16,464 nucleotides of DNA from Frisingicoccus sp009929615 (GCA_028692275.1 JAQUXR010000039.1:1-16464), one strand, 5' to 3'; positions 1 to 10,029 are shown, counted from the stretch's first letter. The notes: generated by a model from the sequence alone, not told the origin. Numbers and translations are program-made.

Positions 1-1117
1 CAATTTCCTGTGAACTAAAATGATGCGTCCGTATTGTCTGATAGAGTTTTTCTATGCTCTTTTCCAATTCATCGACGTTTTTTATCCAAATACCTACAAC
101 AAATTCCTCACCGCCGAAACGGATAACATGGCCTTTTCCATAAACATCCAGCAATATCTGACCCATTTCCATTAACACCTGGTCACCAATCTCGTGGCCA
201 AAGGTGTCATTAACCTTTTTGAACCAGTCAATATCTGCAATCATCAGTGCAAAATATTCACCTCTTGGATATTCCCCATTCATTCGTTTGATAAACTGGT
301 CATTATAATAACTCCGGTTGCTGATTTTTGTCAGTGGGTCTGTGTAGATTCTTGTGAATTGAATCTTCTTATACTGAAAATACAGGACAACAAACAACAG
401 CAGGAGGGTTACTGTCGATACAAAGAGCAAGGTTCCCATACTCCGCACAGCCGCTATCCGATAACCATCAAAATTACTGGTCTGCAATTCGACACCGAGA
501 ACACCTATATATGTACCTTCTACCGTATATAAAGGGGCATATCCACATATATGGTCACCCCATTCACTGGAATTGAAAATATAGGTCGGTGCATCCTCGA
601 AAATAACTTCATCCTCTTCAATATAATAAGAATACCGTCTTACTTCCGCATTCCGGTCTACCCCGCTGCCTTCAGCCTGCTCTTCACTTTCCGGACTGAC
701 ATTGACATCCAAAAGCCACATAATATCCAGTGGTGTTCCCAAAGGTGCATCAAACAACTCCTTATTTTCCTCAGTAACCTGGTATTTCACCTCATCTTTA
801 TTAAGATGAACCATAATATAGGCATAATCGACCCTGCTTGTAAAATTTTCATTATCCATCATATCCCGCAGAGCTTCATTTTCCTCACATGAAAAAAGTT
901 CTTCATAGCTATACTGTTTTAATTTTTCCACCTGTGCATCCGTCAATTTAATATTTGAAGCTGCCAGTACGGCAAAATCCTCCGCCGCACTTCCCTCTGA
1001 GGCAAGGTATCCCTTTTCTATCATCTGGTTACTATGATAGAAGGTGAAAATCGAAACGATTGCAAAAACAACAAGTAAAAGAAATCCGATTAAAAATAAG
1101 TTTGTTTTCTTTTTCAT
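1..1117 (-). CDS. Membrane-bound diguanylate cyclase with extracellular Cache-like sensor (3' end outside window)
   Basis: Predicted to make cyclic di-GMP from two GTP at the inner face of the membrane. The 372 residues visible start at ATG 1117 with a short basic tail, a membrane helix at about 7-27, an extracellular region at about 28-227, a second helix at about 228-248, and then a GGDEF domain. The extracellular part ends in a segment around 195-212 (PLYTVEGTYIGVLGVE) typical of Cache sensors. In the cyclase, DPLTKISNRSYY (260-271), DIDWFKKVNDTFGHEIGD (295-312) and the catalytic FGGEEF (334-339) are intact. The inhibitory I-site position before GGEEF reads YGKG (326-329) instead of RxxD. 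The final C-terminal residues lie beyond base 1. It is the last visible gene of the kinase operon: only 5 bases separate it from the kinase B stop, and its Shine-Dalgarno AGAGG sits in the last kinase codons, so translational coupling is likely. The ligand is unknown. Confidence 0.93.
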   Translation of the reverse strand, partial: MKKKTNLFLIGFLLLVVFAIVSIFTFYHSNQMIEKGYLASEGSAAEDFAVLAASNIKLTDAQVEKLKQYSYEELFSCEENEALRDMMDNENFTSRVDYAYIMVHLNKDEVKYQVTEENKELFDAPLGTPLDIMWLLDVNVSPESEEQAEGSGVDRNAEVRRYSYYIEEDEVIFEDAPTYIFNSSEWGDHICGYAPLYTVEGTYIGVLGVELQTSNFDGYRIAAVRSMGTLLFVSTVTLLLLFVVLYFQYKKIQFTRIYTDPLTKISNRSYYNDQFIKRMNGEYPRGEYFALMIADIDWFKKVNDTFGHEIGDQVLMEMGQILLDVYGKGHVIRFGGEEFVVGIWIKNVDELEKSIEKLYQTIRTHHFSSQEI

Positions 1118-1122
1118 AGGTA

Positions 1123-4100
1123 CTACCTCTTTTTTTCTGCACGAAGTGAAAAATATTTTATCAATGTATCATAAAGTATCTGTGGTTCGGTCGGTTTTGA
1201 AAGATGGTCGTTCATTCCGGCATCCAGACAGCTTTGCATATCATCATCGAAGGCATTGGCTGTCATAGCAATAATTGGCACATCCTTCGCATCGGGCCGG
1301 TCTGTTTTTCGTATAATACGTGTTGCTTCCAACCCGTCCATAACCGGCATCCGGATATCCATTAAAATGCCATCATAGAAATCCATAGGAGATGCAGCAA
1401 ACTTATTCACAGCCTCTTTTCCATCAGAAGCAATATCTACAAGCGCATTCTGTTTTTCAAGAAGTTTCCGGGCAATCTCTCGATTTAACGGGTGGTCATC
1501 CACTAATAAAATATGCTTTCCTCCAAGGGATGCTTGTGAAATAACTTTTTGTTTTTCCTCCTCGCCTTTTTCCCTTATGCGATATAAATATGGGAATGTA
1601 AGTGAAAAGGTTGAACCCCTTCCTAATTCACTTTCAACAGAAATATCTCCGCCCATAGCCGAAATAATATGTTTTACTAAAGTCAGCCCAAGGCCGGTCC
1701 CCTGAACCGGTTCTGCATAATAAATACGCTCCTGCTCAAAAGGCTGGAAAATACGTTTCAAAAAGTCTTCACTCATGCCATATCCCGTATCTCTAATCGT
1801 TAACCGGTCAATACTTTTTGTATCGTCATGATAAATGTTTTTTACCCCCAGAGTCACTGTACCTCCGGCAGGTGTAAATTTTGCTGCATTGTTGAGAAGA
1901 TTCATTAATATCTGTTTCGTACGCAGTGGGTCCACATAATATTCTATATTATTCACTTTTTCCAAATCCGGATAAATGAAATGGATATGCTTCTGTTCCA
2001 TAACAGGAAGCATCATATTAATGCATGGTGTAAAAATACCTTCTACCCGCATCCACTCCGGATGCAGTTCCAATTTACCACTTTCAATACGACTCATATC
2101 CAATACATCATTTAGAAGTCCAAGCAAGTAATTACTGGACGCATCAATTTTCTCAAGATAATTCTTCGTCTCCTCGGGATTTCCATCGACTCCCTCCGCA
2201 AGATTTACCATTCCTATAATTGCATTCATTGGTGTCCGAATTTCATGGCTCATATTTGATAAAAATTCTGTTTTTGCTCCACTGGCATTTTTAGCCTCCA
2301 GCAGGGCCGCCTCTAACTGGCGCTTTTGCTTTTCATCCTGTTCATAGGCCTCTGTCAAATCCTGAACTGCACATAAAAGGGTTTTTTTATCTCCATTCAA
2401 ATACGTATAAATAGCGCGCTTATGCACGATTTTACCTGCTATATTAAGGGAATAGGTTGTCGTATAAAGAGATGTCTTTTTCAAACACTCTTTAATATAA
2501 AGAAAATTGTTTTCTTTTACTACCCGCTCAATATCTACATCTATACTGTTTGCCCTTAGAAATGCCTCAACACCGGATATTTCACCATTTCCCACCGAAT
2601 TGTTTTTAAAAAGAGGGTCCAGGTCTGTATGAAGAAACGGTAGAATCTCACCGCTTTCTGCATCCAGCGTTAAAATGGAATCATAATCTGTAGATACCAG
2701 GGTATCTATGACTTCCTCTGCCCGGACCTCCTCATTAATATCTTTGAGAATAGCAAAGGCTTCTATATCGCCGGAATAGGGATTTGCAATAATGTCACAG
2801 CTTGTTTCCACCCACCCTGTCAACAGGGAAAGGTGATGACGCACTGCTATATGGGTTTCCCCTCGATTATAGGCATCCAATATGGCTTCACTGCTCAAAA
2901 TCTTTGAACATCTTTCTTTTTCTTCGATATCATCTATCTGTTCAATAACGGAATGATAAAAATCTGTAGCCGAATCCGATGATACGAGCTTCATCAGTTC
3001 CTCATTGCCACTTTCCACTTCAGAAATCCGGTCCTGAGATAAATTAATCGAAAGGGTTGCAAGAGCATTTCTCGCCAGTGCTTTTTTCAGATTCAGCTGC
3101 TCCTCATAAGCCTGTTCTCTGTCCTTCTGTTCCGTAATATCCATCGAAGTACCAATAGCTTCAACAAATTTACCTTTACTGTTATAAACGGGTGTGTAAA
3201 TGAAACGGAACCAGGCATAAGGTGTGTCCGGCGTATATCTTGCACGAAAATCTGTTTTCGCTGTTCTCCCTGCATATATCTCCTCATACAGTTTTTTATA
3301 GTTCTCCACACTGTCCGGATGAATAAGACCTGCTTCAATTAAAGAATCAGGAACATTCTCTATCCTCTTTTCCATTCCATCCCTGTTCATCGCCTGTTCT
3401 GTCTGTACCAGACAATGTTTTTTGACATCCAATTTCCATGCAATAACATGGGCATTTTCCATAGCCGCATCAAGCATCGCCCGATTACTCTGCAATTCTC
3501 TCTGGGTATTGATTAACGAATTGACATCCGAAAAACTGGCATATAGAAGTATTTTTTCCGATTTTCTCTCCACGACAGAACCAATCAACCGTACCCATAT
3601 ATAATCCCCTCTACTCGTCTGAGCCCGATAATTAACATCGACATAATCATCACCCTCTGACAGACGCATGACTGCTGATGCCATTAATGTTCTATCATCG
3701 GGATGAACTGCATTCAGTGTATTAAAGCCAAGATAGTTTTCCCGCTCTCCCCGTCTAAAACCTACCATTTGGTAATAGCTGTTGTTGATATAATTTAAGC
3801 TGATTTTTCCATCAATAATTTCATAAATTGCAACACCTCCAGGCACTTTATCTATCAGTGTCTGCAGTTGCTGCCGCTGATTATATTCTCTTGTTTCATC
3901 ACTGATATAGAAAATATAAGAATCAATCCCATTCCACTGAACCATCCGACCATTAATTAACAGGCATGTGCCATCCTGTCGTATTTTATGCATTTCCCGG
4001 TAGCCCTCTGTATTCAGTAAATCTTTTTCTTCCGATGGTATAACCACCTGCCGCTCTGGTACAACATCATTTATGCGTCGTCCTATAATGATTTGCTCCT

Positions 4101-5724
4101 GCGGGATATCTTCGATTTTACGCCATGCACCGTTAGCATATAGTATTTTATCCGTTGCCTTCTCCATGACCAGCACTGCTACTGTTGCATCTTCAATCAG
4201 ACTCTGGTATAATGCAGCCTCTTCCGTAGGCTTTGTATAGATGGCATAATAAATCTTAGCACCATTCTCTTCTTTGATTTTATTTGCTGTCAGCTGTATC
4301 CAGATTAACTCACCATTTTTATGTTCAATACGATAAGTAATGTTGAGACTTTCATTTTTGGAAACCGCATCATAGACTGCCTGACGCACTTCAGGAAGGT
4401 CATCCTCAAATACCACATTCCCCAAAATATCACCCTTAACCCACTCTTTATATTCCGCCATCGTCCGCCCGCTCAATCTTGGCACACCATCACTGGAATA
4501 TAAAGTTTCTACTGTTTTTCCAATCCGATAAATTGCAACACCACCAGGCAACGCATTTACCAGATGTGCCAGCATAGTGCTTTTTTCTTTTTCATCATTT
4601 ACATCTGTAAATACACCGTAAAACGTCATCTTATCATCAATAAGCACCGGAGATAGATTCAAAGCAACCCATCTGTAATTTCCATTTTTTCCACGCATCC
4701 GGAAAGTATAGCTGGCTGATTCCCATTCTTCTGTATTTCTATAAAATATGTCTTTGAGCAAGTTTCTATCTTCTACATGAATATCAATAAGTGCATCCTG
4801 CTGATAACGTGCAAGAGCTTCCTCTGCTGTATAACCAATCACTTTAACGCAATTCTCTGAAGTATAGGTCAGACAGATATTTCCATCATTGACCTCAAAT
4901 GCTACCACAGCTCCAGGGAGATTACTGATAATACCGCCTATTTTTTGATTTGCATTTTTAAGCTCGATTTTTATCTTCTCAGCTTCTGTAACATCCTGCA
5001 TAATCGTGTAACATTCCAGACTCCCATCGGAATTAGGAATAATCTTTGCAACAGACTTCATCCAGAAAGGGTCACCATTTTCCCTGTAAGCCTTGTCCAC
5101 ATGATCCATAATCATTTCTTCTCCGGATTTTCTCATAGCTTCAAGGACAGACGCATCAATGTTAACAAACTCTGAATTATCCATGGCCTGCAGTTTTTCT
5201 TTGGCCCCCTGACTAAAGCCAAATAAGTCTATCGCCTGTTGGTTAATATAAGACGGATAAATTTCCTGTCCAATTTCATAGACACCAATTCCTACCGGAA
5301 GATTTTCGACCAGCCTTTTCATCTCTTCTCCACTATTTGAAAAGACGGCTCTCTCTCCGGATTCTGCTGTGAATTCAATTATTTTTTTAATCCGCTGAGC
5401 AAATACTCCCGGCTTAAATGGACGAAGAATACAATCAAAAGCCCCTGCTTTTAAAACTTCCAGTTCCAAATCTTCCTGTCCCTTATCAAGACATACAATT
5501 ATCGGAATTTCCTTACCTTCTAAAAAGTCCCAGCTTTCTCTGTCTTCCCGGTTCAAGCCCATTAAAATTAAAGAGATATTTCTATTCTTTTCCAGCATTG
5601 ACCATCCTGTCTTACAATTCTCCGCCTCCAAAAAGATATAGGGACCGCTCTCTAGAACTTTTTTAATCAACACCCGGTTGACATCTATATTATCAATAAT
5701 TAAAATCTGTCTGCGTTCCGCCAT
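1123..5724 (-). CDS. Giant PAS-array hybrid histidine kinase B with degenerate N-terminal receiver
   Basis: A 1533-residue signalling kinase predicted to be cytoplasmic, since no membrane helix or signal peptide is seen. Approximate order: receiver-like domain 5-115; eight PAS-like modules at 131-250, 255-377, 381-498, 503-612, 616-737, 742-865, 872-998 and 1003-1125 (the last two weak); a linker rich in Glu, Lys and Ala; HisKA with FLSNMSHEIRTP, phospho-His H1160; HATPase with N-box around N1275-N1279, G1 box DTGYGMS at 1312-1318 and G2 box GTGLGL at 1342-1347; C-terminal receiver with D1409/D1410, phospho-Asp D1456 and K1510, all intact. The N-terminal receiver has D11/N12, Gly at the phospho-Asp position (G56) and Arg for the Lys (R101), so it should not be phosphorylated. 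The ATG at 5724 follows AGGA with 8-base spacing and lies 24 bases after the kinase A stop. Its ligands and phosphotransfer partner cannot be read from sequence. Confidence 0.95.
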   Translation of the reverse strand: MAERRQILIIDNIDVNRVLIKKVLESGPYIFLEAENCKTGWSMLEKNRNISLILMGLNREDRESWDFLEGKEIPIIVCLDKGQEDLELEVLKAGAFDCILRPFKPGVFAQRIKKIIEFTAESGERAVFSNSGEEMKRLVENLPVGIGVYEIGQEIYPSYINQQAIDLFGFSQGAKEKLQAMDNSEFVNIDASVLEAMRKSGEEMIMDHVDKAYRENGDPFWMKSVAKIIPNSDGSLECYTIMQDVTEAEKIKIELKNANQKIGGIISNLPGAVVAFEVNDGNICLTYTSENCVKVIGYTAEEALARYQQDALIDIHVEDRNLLKDIFYRNTEEWESASYTFRMRGKNGNYRWVALNLSPVLIDDKMTFYGVFTDVNDEKEKSTMLAHLVNALPGGVAIYRIGKTVETLYSSDGVPRLSGRTMAEYKEWVKGDILGNVVFEDDLPEVRQAVYDAVSKNESLNITYRIEHKNGELIWIQLTANKIKEENGAKIYYAIYTKPTEEAALYQSLIEDATVAVLVMEKATDKILYANGAWRKIEDIPQEQIIIGRRINDVVPERQVVIPSEEKDLLNTEGYREMHKIRQDGTCLLINGRMVQWNGIDSYIFYISDETREYNQRQQLQTLIDKVPGGVAIYEIIDGKISLNYINNSYYQMVGFRRGERENYLGFNTLNAVHPDDRTLMASAVMRLSEGDDYVDVNYRAQTSRGDYIWVRLIGSVVERKSEKILLYASFSDVNSLINTQRELQSNRAMLDAAMENAHVIAWKLDVKKHCLVQTEQAMNRDGMEKRIENVPDSLIEAGLIHPDSVENYKKLYEEIYAGRTAKTDFRARYTPDTPYAWFRFIYTPVYNSKGKFVEAIGTSMDITEQKDREQAYEEQLNLKKALARNALATLSINLSQDRISEVESGNEELMKLVSSDSATDFYHSVIEQIDDIEEKERCSKILSSEAILDAYNRGETHIAVRHHLSLLTGWVETSCDIIANPYSGDIEAFAILKDINEEVRAEEVIDTLVSTDYDSILTLDAESGEILPFLHTDLDPLFKNNSVGNGEISGVEAFLRANSIDVDIERVVKENNFLYIKECLKKTSLYTTTYSLNIAGKIVHKRAIYTYLNGDKKTLLCAVQDLTEAYEQDEKQKRQLEAALLEAKNASGAKTEFLSNMSHEIRTPMNAIIGMVNLAEGVDGNPEETKNYLEKIDASSNYLLGLLNDVLDMSRIESGKLELHPEWMRVEGIFTPCINMMLPVMEQKHIHFIYPDLEKVNNIEYYVDPLRTKQILMNLLNNAAKFTPAGGTVTLGVKNIYHDDTKSIDRLTIRDTGYGMSEDFLKRIFQPFEQERIYYAEPVQGTGLGLTLVKHIISAMGGDISVESELGRGSTFSLTFPYLYRIREKGEEEKQKVISQASLGGKHILLVDDHPLNREIARKLLEKQNALVDIASDGKEAVNKFAASPMDFYDGILMDIRMPVMDGLEATRIIRKTDRPDAKDVPIIAMTANAFDDDMQSCLDAGMNDHLSKPTEPQILYDTLIKYFSLRAEKKR

Positions 5725-5748
5725 ATCATTTCCTGCTTTCTCACTTCA

Positions 5749-8700
5749 CTACTCATTCCATTGTGATGGGTCTGCATTAAAAAAATCTTCTAAGGTTGTA
5801 TATAACAACTCCGGTTCAATTGGCTTCGCCAAATGGGCATTCATACCAGCCGCTTTCGACTTTTCCACATCTTCTTCAAAAGCATTGGCACTCATGGCAA
5901 TAATTGGAATCGTTCTGGCTGTCTTTTTCTTCAGCTGTCGGATTGCCTTTGTTGCCGTAAGGCCATCCATAACCGGCATACGGATATCCATTAATATGGC
6001 ATCATAATATTCCAGCGAAGACAAGGTAAACATCTCAATCGCAGCCAATCCGTTCTCGGCAACTTCAACTTCACAACCCTTAACTGTAAGCAGTCGCTTT
6101 GCAACTTCCACATTCAGCACATGGTCTTCAACAAGAAGAACTCTTCGTCCGGTAAAATCATACTGACGTGGAGCCGCTGCCTTCTGTTCCTGTTCTTTGT
6201 GTATATATATCTTTTCAAAAGCCGAGCAGATAGAAGACTTAAAGAGAGGTTTGGATATTAACATATTGACACCTGCCATTTTCGCTTCAGCCTCAATAAC
6301 ACCCCAGTCATAGGCTGTCATAATGATAATTGTAACCTCTGGGCCAACAATGTGTCGTATACGCCTTGCCGTTTCAATACCATCCATATCCGGCATCTTC
6401 CAATCGACAAGAACAATATCATACTTGTCCCCCTTCTGCCATTTTTCCTGAACCATAGACACCGCTTTTCTTCCACTGTCTACCCATTCAGCCTTTGTTC
6501 CAATTTCTATCAGAATTCTTTGAGTCTGCTCACAGATGAGAATTTCGTCATCTACTATCAATGCCGAAAGCCTGCTCCAATTCATATCACATTGAATTTT
6601 AGAATAGTGGGTTGTGTCTTCACTAATTCCAAGAGCAACATCCACGACAAATTCTGTTCCAATACCTTCAATGCTATTGACACTGATGGTCCCACCCATC
6701 ATATCCACGAGGTTTTTACAAATAGCCAGCCCCAACCCTGTTCCACCATAAGGATTTGTTGTCCCCGTCTGCTCCTGCTCAAAAGGTTCAAACATTTTTG
6801 ACATAAATTCTTCACTGATACCGATACCTGTATCATTTACTGTAAATTGCAGGTGGACTCGCTTACCGTCCGTACGCCCCTGGTTCACAATAAACTGAAC
6901 TTTTCCTCCTGCCGGTGTGAATTTCACAGCGTTAGAAATAAGATTTACCAAAACCTGCTGAAGTTTCATGGAATCGCCAACATAAGCACTTTCCATAAAT
7001 CCTGTGACAATACAATCATAGCCAACACCTTTATTCTCCGCCAGTTCATAGGCAATGGTATTGATGCCATGTAAAAATTCTTCAAAAGGAATATCCTCAC
7101 TCTTCAATGTGAGTTTTCCACTTTCAATACGGCTCATATCTAAAATGTCATTGATAAGTGACAGGAGAAAACGTGCTGAAATACCTACTTTCGCCAGATA
7201 ATCTGCCACCTGTTCCGAATCGCCTGCACATTGGGCTGCCAGTGTTGACATTCCTATAATTGCATTCATCGGTGTCCGAATCTCATGACTCATACGGGAT
7301 AAAAATTCTGTCTTCGCAACGTTGGCCTGCTCAGCCTGTACAAGGGCTTCTTTGAGCATATTCTGATGCTGTTCCTGCCGTTCGCTGATTTCTGTAATAT
7401 CTGTTCGTGTAAAAATAACCACACTGTGGCTTGGGTCCAGATACATGTACTGCCATTTCTTCCGGTATTTCTTTCCGTCAAATTCTACCGGAAGAGAACA
7501 ACTGAAAGAGTCCTTTGCCTGAAGTTCCTTGACAATACGTTCTATACTGAGTACCGACAGTGCCTCTTTTTTTGATTCCTCCGGTATATTCGTCTGGATA
7601 AATTCAGGAAGTGCCGCACTATAATCCACATCAATACCAATATCGAGTCGTTCCTCCAATTCGGTATAACGATAGCAGGTCAGATGGCCACTTGATAAAT
7701 TCAACAAGCCCAAGAATTCATATTCAAGGTCCAGAATCCGATTAATGATGGTTGCAAGAACTTTTTCTTCATTAATATCATAAGTGTACATAAAGCACAT
7801 GATATCACTCGTTCCCGGATTCTCATAGGTTTTAACAACCGTTTTAACCCAGCAGAGTCCACCATCCATCATCTTTCGCTGATATTCGATAGAAAAAGAA
7901 TGTATGCCCTTTCCATAATCTATTAAAAGATTATGAGGATTCATCCGTTCCCGAAACTCCACTCCCATCTCTCTGGTCGCACATAAATTTGCAATCATTT
8001 CTACCGTATCCGAATACACCTTGTTCTGTGTCAGATAAATCATATTATCACTACACAAGTATTCTTCAATCCGGTTACGGCTCACATTGACCTTGCATTT
8101 TCCTTTCAGCGCATCACTCTGGATTTCTTCCAGCTTTTTCACTTCTTCATCAAATTTCTTCTGTGCATTCATAAATTCCGTAATATCTTCGCCAATAGCC
8201 GCACCAAGAACCGGAGTCCCGTTGCTGTCAAAAATGACGGAATAGGTTATTCGCTGCCACTCAACACCTGTTTTTCTTTTGTCATAGTGAATAATGGCCG
8301 AAGTCTTTTTCCCGCCCCGCTCTAAAATTTCATACATTCTCTTATACTTATCGATACTGTCTGGCAGAATATATCCATCCTGAATCTGTTTTTGATATCC
8401 GCCCTCTTCACCAACATAAAATCCAAATTGCTCTGCTCCGGGACTGCAGTTTAAAAAGGTTTTGTTTTGAATATCATAGGAACAAAGAACTATGGAAGTT
8501 GAATCCAGTGCCATCTCCATCTGCTGCTTTTCAGCCATAGTCTCCGCTTCAACCGTGACATTTTTACCCACACCAATAGACTGAAGAACTTTGCCTTCAT
8601 CATCAAAAATATTCGTATAAAAAATACGTTCACAGCGCCACCCGCTCCTGCTGGCGTCCGCAAACCATATATCCTGAACCACTTCCGGTTCCCCGGCCTC

Positions 8701-10029
8701 TACCCGGCGGTATAATTCTCTAAAGTCTTTAATACTTTCCGGTCTGACAAAACCATTTTCTATAGCATACTCTACGAAATTTACAACTTTATCGCTCTCA
8801 CCCGGATGGACAGCCAGAGAACTTTCTGTTTCATAAAGGGTGTGGGTTTTAATATCATAGGTCCACATATTAATATCCGCACTCTGAATAGCAATATCCG
8901 ATATCGCCTTATTTTCAAGGAGCTCCTGTTCTGTCTGTTTCTGCCTGGTAATATTATGAAAAACACACTGTATCAAGGATGCCCCATCATTCTCGCCAAT
9001 CTTACGTCCCTGAATATGAACCCAGACGATAGTTCCATCTCTATGCTGTTTTCTAAAATCGAAATCTGCTACAGTATCATGCTCACAAACATAGAGCATC
9101 TCCCGATGTACCTTTTCGATATCCTCCGAATAAACCAGTCTCAGTGCATCTTCTCTTGTCAATTCTCTATATTCATCCTCAGAATAACCTGTCAACGCCG
9201 GAACCCCTGCTGAGAAATAGGTATTTTCCAAGGTATCTGCCATACGATAAATAGCCACACCTCCCGGTATGGCATCGACAATATTCTTCATCTCTATACT
9301 CATTGTTTCGGCACGTCTTACAGCCTCAACCCGCTCTGTCACATCCCGTCCAACGGCATCAGCTTTGACAGGATACCCGTTTTCATCTAATAACGTATGA
9401 TAACAGACTTCTTCCCACCAATATTCCTGTCTTGCATCATCATAGGTATGAAGGAGGGCTGTGACCTTTTCTTCACCGGCCACAACTCTCGCAAACATAT
9501 CTTTTGCCTTTTCAACAGAGTCCTCATGATAATGACCGCTCTCAAAAAGGCTCTTCGGAAAATCACGATAAATTTGAAGTCCACTGCCGCCACATCTTGA
9601 AGAATGAATCGACTGGTAAGCTGTCTCTTTCTGAATATCCCACTCCCAGACAGAAACATCGTAACCCTCTATAGCCCGGCCGAGAACACTTTCTAATGTA
9701 GACGCTTGTCTGACAGGCGTCATGATACAGGCACAATAACCAGGTTCCGGAGAATAGTACTGTAACTGAATATGTTCCCCTTCCGCACTTCCGGATGTGC
9801 CATTTTTAATAACATCCATGCATATGTCAGACCATTCAGGAGCTACCATTCCAAAGACCTCACTATACAAATGGTCCTGCATACTTTCCAAAGATATGCC
9901 TGTCATTTTGGCCATCGCCTCATTCGCATACTCAATATATAGCTCTTCCCCTATCGGGCTCAAAACGCAAAAAGCACATGGGTTTTTATCAAAACATGTC
10001 GCAAAATGTCCTTTAAGTCCGCTTTCCAT
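5749..10029 (-). CDS. Giant PAS-array hybrid histidine kinase A with two C-terminal receivers
   Basis: A cytoplasmic hybrid sensor kinase of about 1426 residues, paralogous to kinase B. Numbered from the alternative ATG at 10038, the order is: PAS-like modules at about 12-110, 116-236, 246-366, 374-495, 503-623, 640-757 and 762-885; a short linker; HisKA with FLSRMSHEIRTP, phospho-His H918; HATPase with N-box N1032-N1036, G1 DTGIGIS at 1069-1075 and G2 GGTGLGL at 1098-1104; receiver 1 with D1163/D1164, D1212 and K1263; receiver 2 with E1304/D1305, D1351 and K1405. All catalytic and phosphoryl residues are present. I place the start at 10029: the Shine-Dalgarno AGAGAGGG (10039-10046) directly abuts the ATG at 10038 but sits 9 bases from the ATG at 10029. 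It is the first full gene after the operon promoter at 10281-10309. PAS ligands could be haem, flavin or small metabolites; nothing in the sequence decides this. Confidence 0.94.
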   Translation of the reverse strand: MESGLKGHFATCFDKNPCAFCVLSPIGEELYIEYANEAMAKMTGISLESMQDHLYSEVFGMVAPEWSDICMDVIKNGTSGSAEGEHIQLQYYSPEPGYCACIMTPVRQASTLESVLGRAIEGYDVSVWEWDIQKETAYQSIHSSRCGGSGLQIYRDFPKSLFESGHYHEDSVEKAKDMFARVVAGEEKVTALLHTYDDARQEYWWEEVCYHTLLDENGYPVKADAVGRDVTERVEAVRRAETMSIEMKNIVDAIPGGVAIYRMADTLENTYFSAGVPALTGYSEDEYRELTREDALRLVYSEDIEKVHREMLYVCEHDTVADFDFRKQHRDGTIVWVHIQGRKIGENDGASLIQCVFHNITRQKQTEQELLENKAISDIAIQSADINMWTYDIKTHTLYETESSLAVHPGESDKVVNFVEYAIENGFVRPESIKDFRELYRRVEAGEPEVVQDIWFADASRSGWRCERIFYTNIFDDEGKVLQSIGVGKNVTVEAETMAEKQQMEMALDSTSIVLCSYDIQNKTFLNCSPGAEQFGFYVGEEGGYQKQIQDGYILPDSIDKYKRMYEILERGGKKTSAIIHYDKRKTGVEWQRITYSVIFDSNGTPVLGAAIGEDITEFMNAQKKFDEEVKKLEEIQSDALKGKCKVNVSRNRIEEYLCSDNMIYLTQNKVYSDTVEMIANLCATREMGVEFRERMNPHNLLIDYGKGIHSFSIEYQRKMMDGGLCWVKTVVKTYENPGTSDIMCFMYTYDINEEKVLATIINRILDLEYEFLGLLNLSSGHLTCYRYTELEERLDIGIDVDYSAALPEFIQTNIPEESKKEALSVLSIERIVKELQAKDSFSCSLPVEFDGKKYRKKWQYMYLDPSHSVVIFTRTDITEISERQEQHQNMLKEALVQAEQANVAKTEFLSRMSHEIRTPMNAIIGMSTLAAQCAGDSEQVADYLAKVGISARFLLSLINDILDMSRIESGKLTLKSEDIPFEEFLHGINTIAYELAENKGVGYDCIVTGFMESAYVGDSMKLQQVLVNLISNAVKFTPAGGKVQFIVNQGRTDGKRVHLQFTVNDTGIGISEEFMSKMFEPFEQEQTGTTNPYGGTGLGLAICKNLVDMMGGTISVNSIEGIGTEFVVDVALGISEDTTHYSKIQCDMNWSRLSALIVDDEILICEQTQRILIEIGTKAEWVDSGRKAVSMVQEKWQKGDKYDIVLVDWKMPDMDGIETARRIRHIVGPEVTIIIMTAYDWGVIEAEAKMAGVNMLISKPLFKSSICSAFEKIYIHKEQEQKAAAPRQYDFTGRRVLLVEDHVLNVEVAKRLLTVKGCEVEVAENGLAAIEMFTLSSLEYYDAILMDIRMPVMDGLTATKAIRQLKKKTARTIPIIAMSANAFEEDVEKSKAAGMNAHLAKPIEPELLYTTLEDFFNADPSQWNE

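Noticed and set aside
6352..6801. A 149-codon plus-strand open frame, and similar plus-strand frames at 8806-9213, 5678-6007, 194-532 and 551-892
   Set aside because: All lie antisense to strongly conserved kinase or cyclase domains, have no ribosome sites or recognisable protein features, and read as shadows of the minus-strand genes.
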